DNA of 10,612 nucleotides from the NCBI GenBank assembly GCA_964528575.1, contig CAZGTQ010000329.1, positions 1 through 10,612 of the forward strand. The letters run 5' to 3'. Positions 9,203 through 10,612 of the stretch are shown piece after piece. Position numbers and translations under genes: made by a program. How positions within the stretch are numbered: position 1 is the stretch's first letter; each line of letters starts with the position of its first letter. This stretch comes from CAZGTQ01 sp964528575 (GTDB lineage Bacteria > Planctomycetota > UBA1135 > GCA-002686595). The notes beneath the pieces were generated by a model, which had not been told where the DNA came from, did not search any database, and saw only the letters and a list, made by a program, of their open reading frames with translations.

Positions 9203-9501
9203 AGCACCGCCCGCCCCCCTACTTCGTCCCCCACGCCACCCGAGGTCCACCCGAACGCCCGAAGCCCCCCCCCGCCCGGCCGCGCCGTCTGGTGTTCGAA
9301 GGTTCCCCGGCGGGGTTCACCGTGGATCCGGCTCACACAGCCCCGCTCTAGATGGTGCGCCCAACACGGCTGGCTGAGCGGCTCTGCGGTTGCCGGCGTA
9401 GCTGCGGCGAGTGTCCAGCAGCAGCAGCATTCTCGCGCCACCGCCAGAACACTCAGAATGATCGTCCTGAGCGACACGCCGCCGATGACCGAGACAGCCA
9501 T
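9163..9501 (-). CDS. Short hypothetical ORF with a good Shine-Dalgarno (doubtful)
   Basis: A 112-residue frame opens at ATG 9501, eight bases after an AGGAG at 9510-9514. The first 23 residues (MAVSVIGGVSLRTIILSVLAV and on) could be a membrane anchor and have mostly G/C third positions. The sequence then becomes unconvincing: a CCCCW stretch encoded by a short trinucleotide repeat, then low-quality Arg/Gly-rich sequence. The frame ends 40 nt inside the following M14-like gene in a different reading frame, which argues against the full ORF. It may be a small real peptide gene, a truncated remnant, or chance; I recognise no family. Confidence 0.2.
   Translation of the reverse strand: MAVSVIGGVSLRTIILSVLAVARECCCCWTLAAATPATAEPLSQPCWAHHLERGCVSRIHGEPRRGTFEHQTARPGGGGLRAFGWTSGGVGDEVGGRAVLCSCRAPPCLLFC
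9210..9277 (-). repeat. Tract of eight G-runs upstream of the M14-like gene, G-quadruplex candidate
   Basis: The plus strand has eight runs of three or more C in 68 nt: 9210-9212, 9214-9219, 9228-9232, 9239-9241, 9250-9252, 9258-9260, 9265-9273 and 9275-9277. On the minus strand, which is the coding strand of the adjacent gene starting at 9202, these are G-runs, so a quadruplex could form in the non-template DNA strand or in the mRNA leader. Confidence 0.4.
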
Positions 9502-9729
9502 CGCTCGTTCTCCTGCGCCGTGCTGTGCCGCCGCTGTGACCCGGCCAGCGGTATGCGGCGCTGCGTGCCGCGCGGAGGCGCGTCGACAGAGCCTTCGTGG
9601 GGCAGGCCATCGCTACCGGCAGAGCCCCGCTGGCCGCCCGGCGAACGCGGAGCGCCAGCCCGCTTCAGCGCTCGATGGGCGTCCGACGTAACGCATCAAC
9701 GGCGCCCGAAGTGGCACCGACCATCCCCG

Positions 9730-10248
9730 TTATCGCCTTGATCGCGCCGCGCCCGCCGCGACGAGCAGAAGGGTGAGCAAGAGCTGGCGCCCAACGCCGG
9801 CGCGGACACCCGAGGGATCGACCCGGCCGTCGTGGAGTCCGAGCGACCAGAGCGTCGAGCCCCTGTGCAGCCGCTGCTCTGCCCCGTACAGCCACTTTCG
9901 CGGTTCGAGTTCCTCGCTAGCTGACTCGGCCGCGCGCTCGTCGTCGGCTACGGCGCCGGCGAAACGGCAGCGACCGCGATCCGGCGCGCCGGGTCGCGGG
10001 CCTACGGCGGACGCGCCGCTGCGGCTCGAGTTCCTTCGCGGCCTCCTGGCAGCAGGCTCGAGGGCGATTGAGGCCGACAGCAAGGGTGCGTGCGGGGTGG
10101 GACCCATGCAGTCACGATCCGTGCGCGGTTCCACGCTGGGAGCCCGAGGGCTCTCGCATCGCGATCGGAGGCCAAGATCGGTGGATTGGCCGTCCGGTCT
10201 CAAGGGCTCCCCCGTCCTGTATCGTGGGGCCGCGACGCCCCGAAGCAT
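9730..10248 (-). pseudogene. Possible decayed gene, membrane-anchored C-terminus
   Basis: The open frame gives 172 residues, but only the end looks protein-like: from about 9920 to 9745 it reads ELEPRKWLYGAEQRLHRG, a further segment, then a hydrophobic helix GRQLLLTLLLVAAGA. Third positions there are about 80% G/C by hand count, above the surroundings. The frame stops at 9730, while an adjacent frame continues plausibly to 9665 (AIKAITGMVGATSGAVDALR); a 2-nt shift within a GC repeat near 9750 would join them. The N-terminal part looks like random translation of GC-rich DNA. I recognise no family; a remnant or a chance ORF are both possible. Confidence 0.2.
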
Positions 10249-10289
10249 CCACCCATCGCAAGGCGACTCACCCGGATCTCGACTGCGTC

Positions 10290-10612
10290 ATGAACTCCAC
10301 CTTTCTCAAGTCTGCGGCCCTGACCGTCTGTGCACCGCTGGTTGCGGGCATCACCGCACACGCACAGGGGACGTCTCCCGGCTACTCCGAGCTGGGCACC
10401 GCCACGACGGGAACAGAGGGGGCTCCCAACCTCTCGATCGCTCAGCTTCCACTGGCCGGACGCCCCTTCGACCTGTGGCTCTCCGGTGGTCTCCCCGGCG
10501 CGGCGGGTGTGCTCCTGCTGTCGACGGTCGAGGTTGCACTCCTGCTGCCCCAGTTCGGGGCGACGGCCTACGTCGGAAGCCCCGTCCTGACCGTACCGTT
10601 CCTGCTCGATGC
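10290..10612 (+). CDS. Secreted protein of unknown function, N-terminal part, cut by window edge
   Basis: An ATG at 10290 opens a frame that stays open for 107 codons to the window end, so the gene is incomplete. The first 26 residues form a clear signal peptide (MNSTFLKSAALTVCAPLVAG, then ITAHA) with cleavage expected after AHA, before Gln26. The mature part begins GTSPGYSELGTATTGTEGAP and contains RPFDLWLSGGLPGAAGVLLLST, followed by a segment with alternating hydrophobic residues suggesting beta strands. Short Gly/Pro-rich, leucine-rich stretches of this kind occur in many exported planctomycete proteins as I know them, but I cannot name a domain. No clear Shine-Dalgarno precedes the ATG. 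The sharp signal peptide and G/C-ending codons make it a real gene despite the truncation. Confidence 0.75.
   Translation, partial: MNSTFLKSAALTVCAPLVAGITAHAQGTSPGYSELGTATTGTEGAPNLSIAQLPLAGRPFDLWLSGGLPGAAGVLLLSTVEVALLLPQFGATAYVGSPVLTVPFLLD

Larger units (their letters stand above)
9203..10289. other. 1.1-kb stretch without a confidently supported gene
   Basis: Between the first M14-like gene and the partial gene at the right edge I find no ORF of recognisable family. The part next to the M14-like gene is extremely C-rich; from about 9350 to 9500 the base composition drops (about 62% G+C at 9421-9480). Two weak minus-strand ORFs are listed separately. Short inverted repeats occur at 10140-10153 (GAGCCC-GA-GGGCTC) and 10226-10241 (GGGGC, 6-nt loop, GCCCC), the latter in the presumed 5' leader of the last gene. 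No convincing promoter pair was found for that gene. Confidence 0.5.

Noticed and set aside
6557..9691. A 1044-codon plus-strand frame opposite the M14-like genes
   Set aside because: Arg/Ser/Ala-rich shadow with no signal peptide or motif, while the minus-strand frames have signal peptides and family landmarks.
9356..9795. Two direct GCGCCCAAC words (9356-9364 and 9787-9795) resembling integron attC core ends
   Set aside because: Nine-base repeats are expected by chance in 1 kb of this composition, and no paired inverse core site or cassette structure was found.
9901..10039. Near-repeat of about 18 bp (cggttcgagttcctcgc / cggctcgagttccttcgc)
   Set aside because: The exact match is only ten bases and there is no flanking similarity, so it is within chance expectation.
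10090..10293. A 67-codon plus-strand ORF whose stop overlaps the ATG of the last gene
   Set aside because: Hand-counted third-position G+C is about 69%, no better than background, and the sequence is Arg-rich without motif.

Overview
This is a GC-rich bacterial window (about 70% G+C by eye) with strong G/C preference at third codon positions. Two features suggest a planctomycete or close relative: secreted M14-type peptidase-like proteins with Asp-rich calcium-type inserts, and, at the right edge, a secreted protein with a 'GLPGAAGVLLLS' stretch of a kind I associate with planctomycete exported proteins. No rRNA or marker gene is present, so the assignment is an inference; Myxococcota or Gemmatimonadota are alternatives. 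I see no tRNA, CRISPR, insertion sequence or phage gene.

Left third (63-4680, minus strand): a three-gene operon read right to left, prkA (AAA+/serine kinase) - yeaH/yhbH (DUF444, von Willebrand A-like) - spoVR. The spacers are 19 and 15 nt, so one transcript is likely. These families are known to travel together and are tied to stationary phase, nutrient stress or sporulation in other bacteria.

Centre (4681-5965): a 298-nt divergent intergenic region holding three perfect inverted repeats and a promoter-like element. It is followed on the plus strand by a probable exported glutaminyl-peptide cyclotransferase-type M28 metalloenzyme with all expected metal and catalytic residues.

Right-centre (6027-9202, minus strand): two overlapping, translationally coupled genes for exported proteins that both look like degenerate M14 zinc carboxypeptidases. 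The same landmarks recur in each, but the zinc-binding and substrate-binding residues are gone. The upstream gene keeps an Asp-rich calcium-type insert; the downstream one has lost it. They look like an old tandem duplication turned into non-catalytic proteins.

Right end (9203-10612): about 1.1 kb without a well-supported gene. It holds a very C-rich tract, a short ORF with a good Shine-Dalgarno, and a possibly decayed ORF. Then the first 107 codons of a secreted protein run off the window. The best candidates for something new are the M14-like pseudoenzyme pair and the repeat-rich divergent promoter region; the kinase operon is known biology.
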